The notes under the pieces: generated by a model
What the model was told of the DNA's origin: nothing
Databases searched by the model: none
The model's input: the letters and a program-made list of their open reading frames with translations, nothing else
DNA from: Cryptomeria japonica
Taxonomy: Eukaryota > Streptophyta > Pinopsida > Cupressales > Cupressaceae
Direction: 5' to 3'
DNA: 64,000 nt
Assembly (NCBI RefSeq): GCF_030272615.1
Contig: NC_081406.1
Location: 401,524,939 to 401,588,938, forward strand
Position numbers and translations under genes: made by a program
Part shown: positions 1 through 11,655 of the stretch, piece after piece
Numbering within the stretch: position 1 is the first letter of the stretch
Layout: each line of letters starts with the position of its first letter

Positions 1-800
1 GTTGGTGGGTCCAAAAGATAGGCAAGTCATGATTTTAAAGACCGATCAACTTGGAATTGATCAGACAGCCTACATGGATTTGTAGCCCCAAATCAAATGA
101 AGATTACCGTTCATGAAGTAGCAAAGTGACATGGTAGTCACATGGTGGATGACATGGTAGGATAGGTGGGTCACTTAGTTGAGGGAAATGATGACTTGTC
201 AGATGCATGTGGCTCCAAAGGATTGCTTGGGGCCCGCTTTGATTTAACCAACGATGGTGTTGAAACCCATGTGAAATAGAACTTGTGGAAATCTTAGAAT
301 GGAGCCCGTTGGAGTTCTTGAGTGAATAGGAGACTGACACATAAGATTCATTCATCGGTGATGAAAAAGCAAGTGGTTTCCAAGCTGGGGACCCACTTTA
401 AAGGTTTGATTCCGTTAAATGGTGTACATCTCAAGGTGTATCCAATGGCCACTATTATTTCGCATCCCAAAGATGCAGGGTGGTTAGTTTTTACAAAGCA
501 GAAAAACTGCTATAAGTGATGGTGGTGCATGGTTAGCATAAAAAACTAGCAGTCATCGTAAGCAGTAAAGATCGAGCAAGTGGAAAATGATCAGACGGCC
601 AACATTGTTTCGCGCAATCGAAGTGCACAAGGTTTAGTGTTCGTGAAGTAGCAAAAAGAAGGTGGGGCCCGTTACTAATACATAAGGACCAGAAGAGTAA
701 AGGCAGTGCAAGTTTCCAAGGATTCAATGAATGACGTTGTTTTACAAAGGAAAGGTGCGGGGGTTTTAAACTTCATGAAATGGTGAAACAACAAAACAGG
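1..800 (+). repeat. Degenerate ~127-bp repeat array in the 5' LTR
   Basis: A motif of the form GTTCRYGAARTAGCRAA, usually followed by a GGTGGGYCC-like run, recurs near 111, 642 and 771. Weaker versions lie near 275, 360 and 490. The same array is seen more completely in the 3' LTR (about 13.3-14.5 kb), where the spacing is about 127 bp. The units are strongly diverged, so this is an old array carried by the element rather than a recent satellite. Confidence 0.7.
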
Positions 801-1122
801 GAAATACTCAAAGAACTGGTGATCCATTGGACCCTATTTTGAATTCAATTTGTGAATTCAATTCTGAGTTGATGGCCAAAGCATGTGGGATTAATTTCTC
901 AATTCAATGCCAAGTTGTCGTATTAAGGTCCGCATCAATTGAATATTGGCACCATTTCAATGAGTTTATTGCAGAGGAGCTGGTGCAGAGCAAATTTCTT
1001 CAGGAGAATAATAGGTTTTTGTGTCTTGCTTGCTAATTACTGTTTGAAAATAGGTACTTTATTGTGTGGTTGCCTTATCAGGGTTGTATTTGAATCTTAA
1101 TTGATATAATTGCATTAACAAG

Positions 1123-4100
1123 ATGGCACCAAGAAGGGAGTTCACAGGAAAGGTAAATTACCAAGATAGGAATATATGTGATGACTTCCTAGAAAAATTG
1201 ACCATGTCCTCAAATTTTTTGGGACAAAACCATCTAAGGATAGGAAATGGTTTATATGACAAGGATAGATGGTTGAGGGATTCACAAATAGGGATTTCAG
1301 GGCTGGGTCTTTTTAAAGTGGGATTCAGTTAGAGACATGGTAGTGTCTCAATGAATAGAATATGGGAACTAGACGTAGGGAAGCTCATAGTCCCTGGTGT
1401 TTTAATGGATGTGGACTTGCTAACCCAGATCACACACAATTATGATCCTATTCCTAGATGTGTGAGGAATGTCAATGGAGGAGCCCTGATAGAAATCAAT
1501 GATGATCAATTTAGGAATTTTTTTAAGCTCAGTGAGGCATCAAATTTATTAGAGCCTATTGATTTTGAAACATTGGCCCAGGTTTATGATGTGCAGAAAG
1601 ATCACCTTAGGAGTGGCCCTTTGAAGGTGTTTTTTGTTAAAATAGGAGGGTTAACTGTAGTGGGCCCTCGCGCCATGGACCCCTTCTCCCTAAATTTGTT
1701 CACTTTAAGGGTCAAAGGCATGTATTGGGCACTATGTTAGATCCTTGGGGAAGATGTTGAAACAACCATGCCAACCCATTATATATTAATGATGGCACAA
1801 ATTCTAAACCCCTCTCTAGCAGTGACATTTGATTATGCACCTTACCTCACTGATGCAATTCATGCAGGGCTTGTAGGGATAAAAAATGGTAAGCTGAATA
1901 GACCTTTTGGATGGTATTCACTTCTAATGCACATTTTTTTGTTCAAAGGATCTGATTATTTTGCTAAGGAAATGGATTTGATCAAAGAAAACGAAGGTGA
2001 GGAGATGCCTGTGCAACTATGGAGCACAATTTTGTCTTGGGACAGAGAGGATGCTAGTTATTTGAAGTTTGATAGATGCTTTGCATCTAGGCTTAGGATT
2101 CTTCTATGCCCACATAACCCTAGGATCCCAAAGGCTCTTTTGGAGTTCCTCAGGCCTAAGGAGTTTGTTGAAGGTGTTAAGATTCTTCATAATTGGGGTG
2201 ATATGTATTTGTACCCTGTTTCTATAGTTTTCAGAGTTTATGGTTTCAAAGGCACTCCATATTTATTGCCTTATCAAGTCCCAATGAAAATAGGGATTGC
2301 AGAGGTCTCAAGGCAAAATGGAGGTGTGCAAGAGGAAGATATAACAAGTAGGGGTAAAGGGACTATTTTCCCAACTATTACCATGGCCCATCAATTCGTG
2401 ATCACCAAAGATGGTTGGAAATTCTTTGATGACTTTTTTCAACTGTATAGGTTGTCTACTGTAGTAACCAGGTTTGCTGACCCTGATGATTTTTTCAACG
2501 ATTTGTTCAGGAGAAGAGCAGTATGCAAAGGTAGGCCACACCAATTTCATTTCCCTGAGGAACTAATTAGAAATGAATTCAGTTTGGATGAGCAATAATT
2601 GAGGAAAGAAAAGTGGGTGGCATACAAAAAGGGTCTGGATTTCACTCATCAATTTCATAGCAGTTATGACCCTCTATCTAGCTTCAACCCCTTTGAGAAA
2701 AAGATCAAATTCTTAATTCTTTACTTTGAAGATTTAATGCAAACTCTAAAAGAGAAGAGGGAGGCTATAATAAGAAATAACTCTGACAAGGCTAAGTTAG
2801 TTCTAGCTAAGCATGCCTTTGCTAAAGCCATCCCTCCTGGTGATTATGTGATGCACAAAAGGTCAAAATATAGTGTATTGATGCCAGTAATAGGTGAGCC
2901 CTCCATTTCAAGAGGGAAGAGAACAATTGAAGATGTCATTGACATCCAAGAATCCCCTAAAAGGTAGAGGGTGGGGAAAGAAGTGCAAATAGATGAATCT
3001 TTGTACTCTCCATCTCAATCCCCTATACATATAGGAGATGAACAGGCAGAAGTAGAACAGTTGTTGCAGTTAGGAAGGCTCAGAGAGATTGCTTACACCT
3101 ATGAAGAGACACAAGAGGGAATGCCAGAGGAGCCACCTAATGCCAAAATGAACTTAACTAAAGAGGAGTTCAAAGGTAAAGAGTTAGACCTGGCTATCAA
3201 GCAAACTAGTGAAGAGTTCCTAGTTGACAGCAATTTTGTCGCAACAAGGGAATTCATGCAATTTGTATGGAAACAAAATATTGAACAATTCAAGGCGAGA
3301 TGTGAAAAGACAATGAGTGAGCAACGTCACAAAGATACAACCTTAGTAGAGGAAGAAGTTAAACAAGAAATGATGGTTGAAGTCAAAGCCATCACTCCTA
3401 AAGCAGGAAGGGAAATGGTGTCAAAGATTATTGTTCTACTCCTCCCTAAATAGGATATAGTAGATGCCTTGGTAATTGTAGCAGTTAGGAAAGAGACCAA
3501 GCCTATGGAGGGAGTAACATTCAGCAAAGATAATGCTTCTCTGGTCATGTGGTCCTAAAGAGGGATGAAAATAGAAAAAGGAAGGATACCTCAGGATCTA
3601 GCTTTCTAGGAGGCATGATAGTAAGAAGAGTTCAGGATACAGGGGTGGTAGAGGCTGCTAGCAGAGTTTTAGAAACTACAAAATTCAATGTAGCAGTGGC
3701 AGAAAAAGAGGCAAAGGAAAAAGATAATCTCCAGTTGAAATTAGAAACAACCTTGAAGGCTTATAATGAGGCCAAAGAAGGAATAGCTAACCGAGATAAC
3801 ATCATTGCTGAATTGAAGCATCAATTGGTAGGACATTACCATCAAGGTGAGTCCTCTACTCTAATGATAGCTTCTTCTCCTGCACAACCTCCACCTACCA
3901 GTCCTATTATAGAATTTCCCCCTTCTCCCATGCCTTCTGGTTTTCAGCCAACTGAGACCATTCAACATGAATTGGAGAAGTTAAAACAGGCTCAGGTCCT
4001 ATTTGCAAGCAAATATGAGGAAAACGTAAAGGCCACAATTTTGAGATTTGCTGAGACAATAGGGTCTTCCATGGTCCATAATAGAATGAAGAATATTTTT

Positions 4101-4664
4101 GATATTTGGAATGAGTTGAATGAAGACAAGGCTATTCTGGAGCCAATTTCTGACAAGTGCATGCCAAGAGAAGTGGAGTTAGATCTTATGTGTGCATCCT
4201 ATGATGAAGCAAGATAAGAGGCTATTATTAAATCCATATGTGAGTTAGCAAAAGGTTTGACCAAGTTAGCAGAAGGGAGAACCAATGTGGAGAGGAAAGC
4301 CAACTTGTATAGGAAAGAAGATTCTGAGCGTAAATTTGAATTCTTTCCTAGGGATTTTGTTAACCAAAATCAGTTGAAGGATAAACACTTATGGCTTGAT
4401 GAGCTAGGAGCTAACTTGTCTCTAAGGGTGAATGGAATCATTAATATAGATGACACATCCTTATTTGTCAAGACAGTTGAAGAAATAGAAAAGATAAAGT
4501 CACATTATGGCTTTTTGAATTCAGAGGTTAATAAAGTGATAAACTCTTGGAAAAGGTTGGTTAAGTTGAAGGAAAAAATTGTTGGCTACTCATGGCCTGT
4601 TGATGACGTGTTCCAAGAGTGGACCAATAAATATGTGGTGCAAGAAGAAGGAATCCTAGAGTAG
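1123..4664 (+). pseudogene. LTR-encoded protein of unknown function, copy 1 (broken)
   Basis: This long ORF lies wholly inside the LTR, from an ATG at 1123 to a TAG at 4662. It has no gag, protease, RT or integrase motif and I do not recognise the family. The N-terminal third is globular, with marked stretches such as FLRPKEF and LHNWGDMYLYP (near 2150-2220). The rest is charged, with coiled-coil-like parts and a proline-rich linker near 3880-3950. In-frame stops are TAG 1330, TAG 1738, TAA 2596, TAG 2965 and TAG 3451; a one-base deletion near 3557 shifts the frame, and TAA 4214 follows. The TAGs at 1330, 1738 and 2965 read CAG in the 3' LTR copy, and 3451 reads TGG there. The stops at 2596 and 4214 occur in both copies, so they predate insertion or are real ORF ends. 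A short deletion near 1230, relative to copy 2, removes part of the N-terminal region. A diverged homologue lies at 53231-56183. Confidence 0.75.
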
Positions 4665-5654
4665 TTAGAAGATGTTATAGAGGAGCAATAAACTAAAGAG
4701 ATTGTTGATACTGAAAAACACTTGTAACTGTTTCTTGGAGACATGGCGGTTTGTAACAAACTTTTCTTAGGAATGTCTGAAGCTTGTATGCATCCATGAT
4801 GTTATAAATGGATACTAGGACTAATAGAAAAAGGGATCACAAGAATTTTTGTAAAGAAACTCTGCAGAAATATATCTAGTTTTTTTTTAGCTATCACAGA
4901 GAATACTTTGAATCATGTACGATTATTTTCAAAAATGAATTTAAAGATACAGATCAATATTTTTCAAGCTTGAATCTGTGTTGTCTTCTAGTGCGCACTC
5001 GTTAATTTTCTGGTTTCATTTGAATAGTCTAGGGTTATTTGATTAAACATGGATTGTAATGCAATTATATGGATGTGTTTCTAGCTTTTCTCTTCAAGGG
5101 AGAGGAATTAAATATGCATGAAATTTCTCTATCAGTAAATCAATTGTTTGCTCATTTTGAATTTGATGAACAATTTTAGTTTTAAGAGGATAAAACTCAT
5201 GTATATGTTAGGCATGTATGGGGTTAATTAAGGCCGAGGTGGTGAAATGTATGCAATTCTTCAGTTTTGGAATTCTAATTTGATTTGGGTGACTCTGTAG
5301 CTTGAATAAGGCACTGGTATCCAATTGTGGTGTTCTTTCTATTTCTCTTGGAGATCAATACTGAAAATGAGTATAAGCTTTTCAATTAATGTTTCAGTTC
5401 TATTAAGGTGATGAAGTCCATAGGTTTCTAGCATTGGTTTACTATGGATCTCAAATTTTAAAAGTGTGAAAGTTTTCACAGAAGGTATACCCACCTGATC
5501 TTTGGATAAGTTCAAAGTGTAGAAGTTTTTGTTAAAACCTTGTTATATGTTTTTTTGGAGTTTTGTTCTTCCTCGGTGTCCTCTTCATATACAAACAGAG
5601 TTTATTGTATTCCTAACAGGGAGGAGAGAAGGGAATCAGAATTTTAGAACAACA
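4665..5654 (+). other. LTR tail after the LTR ORF, no gene seen
   Basis: This AT-rich stretch is conserved in both LTRs (its partner is about 18405-19387). It holds no supported gene. It contains the phrase GGTATACCCACCTGA near 5485, whose relative appears near 57035 downstream of the third ORF copy. That supports common descent of the two LTR families. Confidence 0.6.
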
Positions 5655-5658
5655 AAAG

Positions 5659-5676
5659 TGGCGTCTCTACTGGGGA
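5659..5676 (+). promoter_or_regulatory. Primer binding site of the Tat-type element
   Basis: TGGCGTCTCTACTGGGGA lies four bases downstream of the LTR end. It starts with TGG, as needed to pair with a tRNA CCA end. It resembles the TGGCGACTCYGCTGGGGA form I associate with Tat/Ogre elements, which I recall being assigned to tRNA-Arg. The tRNA assignment is from memory; the position is seen directly. Confidence 0.8.
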
Positions 5677-5940
5677 ATAATCATAGTGTGTATCTATGTT
5701 ATAGATTGGTGCCTGAATTAATTTCAAAGTTTGTTCAGATATCTGTGTGTTGTGGAAGATTTCCTTATCTCTCATTTGTGCTTTCTTTCTGTTTGAAAAT
5801 CTTCTTGATTTGTTAAATCTTTGCAAGTGATTTGTTTAAGCTTGTTTTCTTATTTCCCATAGTCTTTGTGGGTGGTGACTCTGACAAGTATAACTGGTGC
5901 TTTTGAATAAGTATAACTATTTTTAAGAAAAACAAGTATA

Positions 5941-8156
5941 ATGCAGAGAGGAAGGAACACCAAGTCATTCATGAGGAAGCATCCTCAAGAGACATTGCAA
6001 GAGGGATTACCGGAATAGGCATGGAGAGGCCAGAAAAGATCAGTTGTACATGAGCCATCTAATGTTGCTTGGGTACAAAAGAGCATTACTACGGGTAAGC
6101 CATCTGATAGACCCATATATGCAAATTCAAATTTTTCCTCCCGTGAATCTGATCAGGACATTTTGGGTTTCCATTCTGGATTATTTGGTAACAATGAGGA
6201 TGTCCAAATTTTAAATCAAAAGATCTCTCATACTAGTTTTTCTTGGAAGGACAAGAATAGTTCAAATATTAAAATGGATTTTGTGCCTAGGACAATAGAT
6301 GGAAATCTTAGTTTAATTGATATAGACCAAGTCAATATATCATATTCTGAAGAAATGTTCCCCGATGAAGATAAGGTGTCCTGAGAAATTGAGGCCCTCA
6401 ATAGAAGAGTCCATCACTTAATATCTTTGAGAGCACAGAAGGAAGCAAATAAAGAAAAGGAAGTGAAAGCTAAACTGATTGAGAGGGACAAGCTTCTAAG
6501 GAAGATTGTTGATCTTGAGTTGTTCACCCAAGAGAAAGCTAAAAGTGAGGATGAAGGTCCAGTCATCAGAGAAAATTTAGTTCCCAAAATCAACCCTGTG
6601 TACAAATTATTGTGCAACCAAAAAGAGAGGTCTTAAGTGATCCACAAGTTGTTAGGAATAACATTGATAAAGGAAAACAAAAGTGTATGGAAGATGGGTC
6701 TGGGTCTAAAACTACAGTATAAATCTCTTCTATGTTGTCTACACATGAGAAAGAGATAGATAGGATGAGGAAAGAGAAGGAGGACCTACAAAGGGAATCG
6801 GAGAAAGCTGAGTTAGAGGCAGCCAATCAAGAGGTTAAATAGAAAACTAGTTATCTAAAGGCTCCCCCTATAATTTTTCCTTCAGTGGACCCAAGTAAAC
6901 CTTTACTTCATCCTACCCCACTCCCTCCAGTAAAAATCCAATCAACCTCACCTACTAGCATTGTTCCTATTAATCAAGTCCCCATTATAAACCAAAGTAG
7001 CCAAGCTCTTCCAATTCAGAATCCTAATGTGAGAATGAACATAGGTAATAACTTTACTGGAAACCAATTCCAGAGAAGACCCATTAATATGGAACTTTAT
7101 AGGCATCTTTTCTTTCATGGAATCCTAGGGCACCCTAACCATGTTCCTACAAAATTAAGGGATAGACTCCACAAATTTGCTGGCAACAATGCAATCAGTG
7201 CAGAAGAGCACCTAAAATCTTTTGGTGACTTAATCAATGATTATGAAATAATAGATGAAGATGTCATAATGAAATTGTTTGTACAATCTTTAGTAGATGA
7301 TGCAAGGCATTGGTATAGAGGTCTCCTTGTGAATAGTATTGGGTCTTGGGAAGATTTAAAAAATTGTTTTCAAGAACAATATGTTGACAAAACAAATGTG
7401 AGCTTCATGCTCAATGAGTTTAATAATATTAGAAAGTCTGATAATGAAATTGTCACAGATTTCAATGCTAGATTTCATAAAGCAATGCATAGGCTATATC
7501 AAGTAATGAGATTAGATGATAATATGTGTCTCAACACTTATTATAATGCTTTTGATTCCAAAATGGCCTATATTCTTAGGGACAAAAGCCCATATAGTTT
7601 GAGGGATGCTTTTAGAAATGCTATAAATGTGGAAAGTAATAGGAGAGTGACTGGAAAGGTGGGAAGGAGGACTGATGGAAGGTTGTGGCAAGAATCGAAA
7701 TAGCAACCTAATAAAGTTTCTAAGGAAGATGACAAAATAGAGAAATTAGTGACTGCCATGAAAGATCTTACTGTCGAGGTGAGTAAAAATGATAAGCCTC
7801 ATTACAATTGGCAAGATAGGCCTCCTAGATTGCATGACATGCCTTACAATACAACCTAGAAAGATGGCAAACCTCAAAATGAGAAGCCAAAAAACACTCA
7901 GAACCAAGATACCCCAGATCCTTTGAAAGGAGGGAATATTCATAATATGGAGAATACTCCTTGGTACATGGCTTGTGATGGACCACATTCTCCTCATCAA
8001 TGTGTTGTATCTCAAGCCCTCAAAGAATCCATGAGAAAAGAGGTTGAGTCTGATATTAATATGTTTGAGACTATTATTGAAAGTGATGATGAGTCATTAC
8101 AGAATGAATTTAGTGAATGTGATGTGCTAAATAGTAATAGATCTTACCAAGGATAG
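5941..8156 (+). pseudogene. gag: gag region of the Tat-type element (broken)
   Basis: It starts at ATG 5941, about 265 bases after the primer binding site. The N-terminal part (to about 6840) is charged and coiled-coil-like. The capsid-type Retrotrans_gag domain lies at about 7150-7620 and includes the typical stretch DARHWYRGLL and, soon after, SWEDLKNCFQEQY. A cysteine/histidine cluster, CDGPHSPHQC, near 7975 resembles a degenerate zinc knuckle. Stops are TAG 6016, TGA 6382, TAA 6720, TAG 6840, TAG 7701, TAG 7857 and TAG 8154, with one frameshift near 6605. From 6885 the same frame runs on into protease without a separating start, so gag and pol were probably one polyprotein. Confidence 0.85.
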
Positions 8157-9089
8157 TTGACACTTGATTGGCATCCCACTTTGAATGTGGTGACTATTGA
8201 AGATGAAGAAGTTCATCTCCAAAGATCCAATGATGAAGAAGTAAGAAATATTACTAAAGCTACCATAGCCAAAGCCAAGCATAATTACAACTTGAGAAGT
8301 AGTAAGAAGGATGGGGATCAAGGTGAACCTGGCTCAATGTTCATAAAAGAAGTATGCCAGAAGAAACCAACAAGTAGTAGCACTTTGCCTCAAGATGATC
8401 AAAAAAAGAATAACCAATTGAAAGATATAGCCAAAGGTATGGGTAATGATGTTATTGCTGATGTACAAGGAACTGCCACTATTAAGAAGGCAAGTCAACC
8501 TAAGACTTAGAAAGTTAAAACTAATACTGAGTTGATTAGTAGTTCCACTTTTGATATAACTCAAGATATTACCCAGATGAAAGTCATAGTCCCTTTGATA
8601 GAATTATTGAAAATAAAGGAACATAGAGAAGTTGCTTTATCTTTATTTTCTAAGATATCTGACAGTAGAACAGCTTTGCCTTCAGGTTCAATCAAGGATG
8701 AAAAGGATCATGAGTTGCAAACCCCAGAGGTATATGTTGGAACAATTATTACACAAGAGCCTTCACAGATTGATCCTTTCTATGTTACTTTATTAGTTAA
8801 TAACCGGCTAATTAAGAACTATATGATAGATTCTGGTACAGCTGCAAATGTGATGCCATATGGTGTCATGAAAGAATTAGGGTTTTCAATAAGTATAGTG
8901 TATGGGAAGTGTTATGCTATGGACAACAGAGAAGTGCCAGTGATAGGGACAATGAAAGATGTGGAAGTAAAAATAGCAGCATTCCCTGAAGCAACATATT
9001 AGATGGATGTCATAGTAACTGACACAAAACCTCACTATGGCATGCTTTTATCTAGACAATGGGCTGCAGCAGTAGGTGGAAATGTTTAG
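8157..9089 (+). pseudogene. pol: Spacer and retropepsin protease of the Tat-type element
   Basis: In frame with gag. A lysine-rich, polar spacer comes first (8157 to about 8700). The aspartic protease then shows its catalytic motif in MIDSGTAANVMPYGV near 8825-8870. A second conserved segment near 9030-9060 reads HYGMLLSRQW, like the flap-distal LLGRPW motif of plant gypsy proteases. In-frame stops are TAG 8508, TAG 9000 and TAG 9087. The catalytic D-S-G is intact, but the copy cannot make a full protein. Confidence 0.85.
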
Positions 9090-9269
9090 TTGGATCTATC
9101 ATATGCTACAATCCCCATCAATGGGAGCCAAGTTAAGTTGTATAGAGAACCACGTGCCCCTAGGGTAATTGAGAAGATAGACCCTAGTATGTTAAACTGT
9201 ATGATTGATGTGGATCTTGACAATTTTAGAATACAACCGATTTTGCCTCAATTGAAAAATATTGAGTCT

Positions 9270-9680
9270 ATTGTGATTGAATTGGAATCTCAACAACATG
9301 GTTTATGGCACATGTATTTTGATGGAGCTTTCTCTAAAGAAGGATCTAGAGCAAGAGTTCTTTTTGTGTCCCCATCAGGTATAACCTTCAAATATATCCT
9401 TTTGTTAGCCTTTTAGTGTACAAACAACACTATTGAATATGAAGCCTTTTTATTGGGGCTTGAAGTTGCAAAAAGGCATGGGATTCAGTTGCTAAGAGTA
9501 CTAGGGGATTCAAAGTTGGTTGTTTCTCAGGTTAGATCTAAGTATGCATCTAAAAATGATCATTTGAAAAGATACAAACATGCAGTTTGGGATGTGATTG
9601 AACATTTTAGTGCATTCTATTAATTGGATAGAAAGACCAAAGAATATCATGGTTGATTTCTTAGAAAATGTTGCATTAAA
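9270..9680 (+). pseudogene. pol: Second RNase H (aRH/RVT_3 type), upstream of RT
   Basis: The segment from WHMYFDGAFSKEGSRA (near 9306) through TNNTIEYEAFLLGLEVA (near 9423-9470) to LRVLGDSKLVVSQV (near 9495-9530) has the D...E...D pattern of the archaeal-type RNase H domain (RVT_3). Such a domain is known as an additional RNase H in Tat elements. It lies before RT here, while the ordinary gypsy RNase H sits after RT at about 11.06-11.3 kb. TAG 9414 interrupts it. A one-base frameshift near 9610 separates it from the RT frame. The residues after the shift (INWIERPKNIMVDFL) continue the domain, so the break is in this copy rather than a domain boundary. Confidence 0.82.
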
Positions 9681-9689
9681 AAATGATGA

Positions 9690-11655
9690 TATAACACTAA
9701 CCAGTCTATCCATAATTGAGATAAAAGCTAGGCCGACCATTCCTGATAATGTGTATAATTGGCAAGTGTTTGCTGATGATGAAGACATTCTCAGATTCAT
9801 ACAATGCATTGATGACTATGATGGACAAAAAATTGATTGCAATGAATTGGTAGAAGTGGTTGAAACTAGAGAAACTATGTTTGGAAATGACATGGTTCAG
9901 TTGGAAACTAATGAAATACCTAAAGGGTTAGTAGATCTGGAAAGTATGTTCAATTACAGTGATAGTCATTTGCATCAACAGTCAACCACCAAGTTAGATG
10001 AATTAGAGGAAGTGAACTCAGGGACAAAATCATCTCCCAAGTTGGTGTATATTGGAAAAAATATGTCTCCTCATGTCAGAGTTAACCTTATTAAATTATT
10101 GAAGAAATATAAGCATGTTTTTGCTTGGTCTTATGAAGATCTGAAGGCATATAGACAAAATCTATTTCAGCATGAAGTCCCTTTGCTTCCAGATGCTAAG
10201 CCTTTTAGAAAGAAACAAAGACCTATCAACCCCTTGTTGGAATCTAAAATGCAGCAAGAATTAACCAAGTTAAGGGAAGGGGGGATCATTAAGCCTATAA
10301 GGCATTCATCATGGGTGTCTAATTTGGTCCCAATTAGGAAGAAGAATGGGGATATAAGACTCTGTGTTGATTTTAGGAACCTAAATGTTGCTTCTTTGAA
10401 AGACAATTACTCTTCTCCTAATATGGAAGCAATGTTGCAGAGAGTAATTAGTTGTGACCTATTGTCTATGATGGATAGGTTCTTAGGATATAACCAGGTG
10501 TTAGTGAAAGAATCTAAACAATTCAAGACTGCTTTTACCACCCCTTGGGGAACATATCTATATGTAAGAATGCCTTTTGGATTGAAAAATGATGGAGCTA
10601 CTTTTCAGAGAGCAATAGATGTAGCTTTCAAGGAATTCATTAACATTATCATTGTAGTGTATCAAGATGATTTAACATGTTTCTCCAAAAGGGCGGATGA
10701 CCACTGTGGGCACTTGGAAAAGGTTTTCAAAAAAGATCTGGAATTTGGTGTCTCCTTAAATCTGAAAAAGTGTCATTTTGTTGTCACTGAAGGGAAGTTG
10801 CTTGGGCATATTGTCTCCAAGGAAGGGCTTAGAATAGACCCTCAAAGAATTGAATCTTTAAACAATGTACCTAAGACAAAGAGTTTTAAAGGCATCCAAT
10901 CTTTCTTGGGCAAGGTAAATTTTGTTAGAAGATTTATTGCCAATTTCGCAGAGATAGTCAAGCCCATTGTTAGATTGATTAAGAAGGATACAAGATTTTG
11001 CTGGGATGAAGAAGCTTAAAAGGCTTTTGATGAAATAAAAAAGGCTATTCAGGAGGCACCAGTGTTGAATTCCCCTGATCACAATAAGCCTTTCTCTCTA
11101 TTTTCTTTTGATTCATATCATACAGTGGCTGCAGTTCTCCTACAAAAGGATAATGAAGGATATGATCATCCTATAGCTTTTTTTAGAAAATCTTTACAGG
11201 TCGCAGAGTTAAAATATGAAATCATGGAGAAGCAAGCATATGCTTTGGTCAAGGATGTTAAAGAATTTAGGCCATATCTTGTAAATGCACAAGTAAATTC
11301 TTATGTCCCACATGCAGTTGTTAAAGATATTTTATCTCAGTCTGAGGTCACTGGTAAACGATGTAGATGGATAACCAGAATGCAGGAGTTTGATTTAGAG
11401 ATTAAGATCACTAAATTGATGAGAGGTTTAGGCCTTGCTAAGTTGATGGTTGAATCAAGCCTTCTTGACGTTGAAGTGAATAATGTTGAAGTTGAGAACA
11501 TCTTGGCCACAAGTATTGAGACACAACCCTGGTACTTAGAGATAGTGCATTTTTTAAGGAATGCAACATATTCAAAGGGAATGACCCACAACCAAAGAAG
11601 GAGACTGAGACTTAAATCTCAAAAATATATCCTTATTCAGGGTGATCTATATTAG
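9690..11655 (+). pseudogene. pol: Reverse transcriptase and RNase H of the Tat-type element
   Basis: RT spans about 10.1-10.85 kb. Visible motifs are KPFRKKQRPINPLLE, a VPIRKKNGDIRLCVDFRNLN segment, MMDRFLGYNQ with the first catalytic Asp, MPFGLKNDGATFQR, and VYQDDL with the paired catalytic aspartates (the usual residue after Tyr is replaced by Gln). The connection and gypsy RNase H follow (about 10.86-11.3 kb), with FSFDSYHTVAAVLLQ and ELKYEIMEKQAYALV. The frame is open from 9598 to TAA 11017, then to TAG 11653. Several normally conserved glycines are changed (MMDRF instead of LDGF), consistent with neutral decay. Confidence 0.92.

Larger units (their letters stand above)
1..5654 (+). repeat. 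5' LTR of the Tat-type element (left end cut off)
   Basis: This LTR repeats at 13.7-19.4 kb. In order it holds the tail of a degenerate ~127-bp repeat array (1 to about 800), a 300-bp stretch without recognisable features, a long ORF (1123-4664), and about 1 kb of AT-rich sequence. It ends GAACAACA at 5654, four bases before the primer binding site. At more than 5.6 kb it is unusually long, though Tat/Ogre elements are known for multi-kilobase LTRs. I could not place a convincing TATA box upstream of the ORF. Confidence 0.88.
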
